From Xestospongia bergquistia (lineage: Eukaryota > Porifera > Demospongiae > Haplosclerida > Petrosiidae), in contig OZ014411.1 of NCBI GenBank assembly GCA_963965975.1, positions 10,293,501-10,357,500 of the forward strand: a stretch of DNA of 64,000 nt, read 5' to 3'. Under the pieces are notes generated by a model. It saw nothing but the letters and a program-made list of their open reading frames with translations, was not told where the DNA came from and ran no database searches. This document shows, in pieces, positions 63,734 through 64,000 of this stretch. Numbering within the stretch: position 1 is the stretch's first letter; each line of letters begins with the position of its first letter. A program made the position numbers and the translations under genes.

Positions 63734-64000
63734 TTTATTGTATACCGTAGATTGGCTAACTTTTTCATTACAAATGTTTCATGTAAAAAATTAAGATGTT
63801 CAAATATTCAGACACAAGAGGCATGTATGAAATATTATTAACTCCTAACTTTTGCAATGTGCAGCATGTTGAGGACAATGGAAGAGTACTGTATGGATAT
63901 TTTATTTGAGGCTGTCATGTATATAATTCTATATAAGAGAAATGTGAGGCTGTAGTAATACTACAATGACTAGTGTATTTGCTAATTTTACCTCATATGT

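Overview
The window looks like nuclear DNA of an early-branching animal, most likely a demosponge of the Amphimedon type. This is inferred from strong AT richness, compact GT-AG introns (61 bp to 2.1 kb), many short tandem and inverted duplications, small DNA-transposon derivatives and a phase-0, one-repeat-per-exon ankyrin gene. I could not check the species.

1-39,060 is a tandem array of five long units (6.3-8.2 kb) plus a truncated sixth. Each full unit carries, on the minus strand, one small three-exon gene with all splice sites and frames intact (coding exons 145, 107 and 243 bp; 164 aa). It also carries, on the plus strand, a broken partial copy of the same gene, so each unit is a large imperfect inverted repeat. 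The protein has two YYL-type hairpins and a spacing that recall single-domain beta-trefoil cytokines (FGF / IL-1 type) without a signal peptide. This is a hypothesis from motif reading, not an established assignment. A TATA box at a fixed distance precedes each gene. Units differ by hAT-like MITEs, a TA microsatellite of very different length, an 11-bp minisatellite present only in units 2 and 3, a local 835-bp duplication and a deletion of the gene in unit 6.

39,061-47,180 holds older, more diverged and partly inverted relatives of the same duplicons. Here and in the younger units are decayed exons of at least three further host gene families: an Ig-like exon, a Gly/Trp-rich exon with a preserved splice donor, and a Cys-containing exon. 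All look like pseudogenes here.

47,181-64,000 is different. A CpG-containing promoter-like patch (a 44-bp hairpin and an overlapping E-box/CRE) leads into a plus-strand gene with a Src-like N-myristoylation start (MGNKKSK), a Ser/Thr/Gln-rich linker and ankyrin repeats, one per exon. Thirteen coding exons (421 codons) are visible. The last four exon-intron units are recent tandem copies with a 1.24-kb period, in which introns are nearly identical while the exons differ mostly at amino-acid-changing sites. The gene probably runs past the window end.
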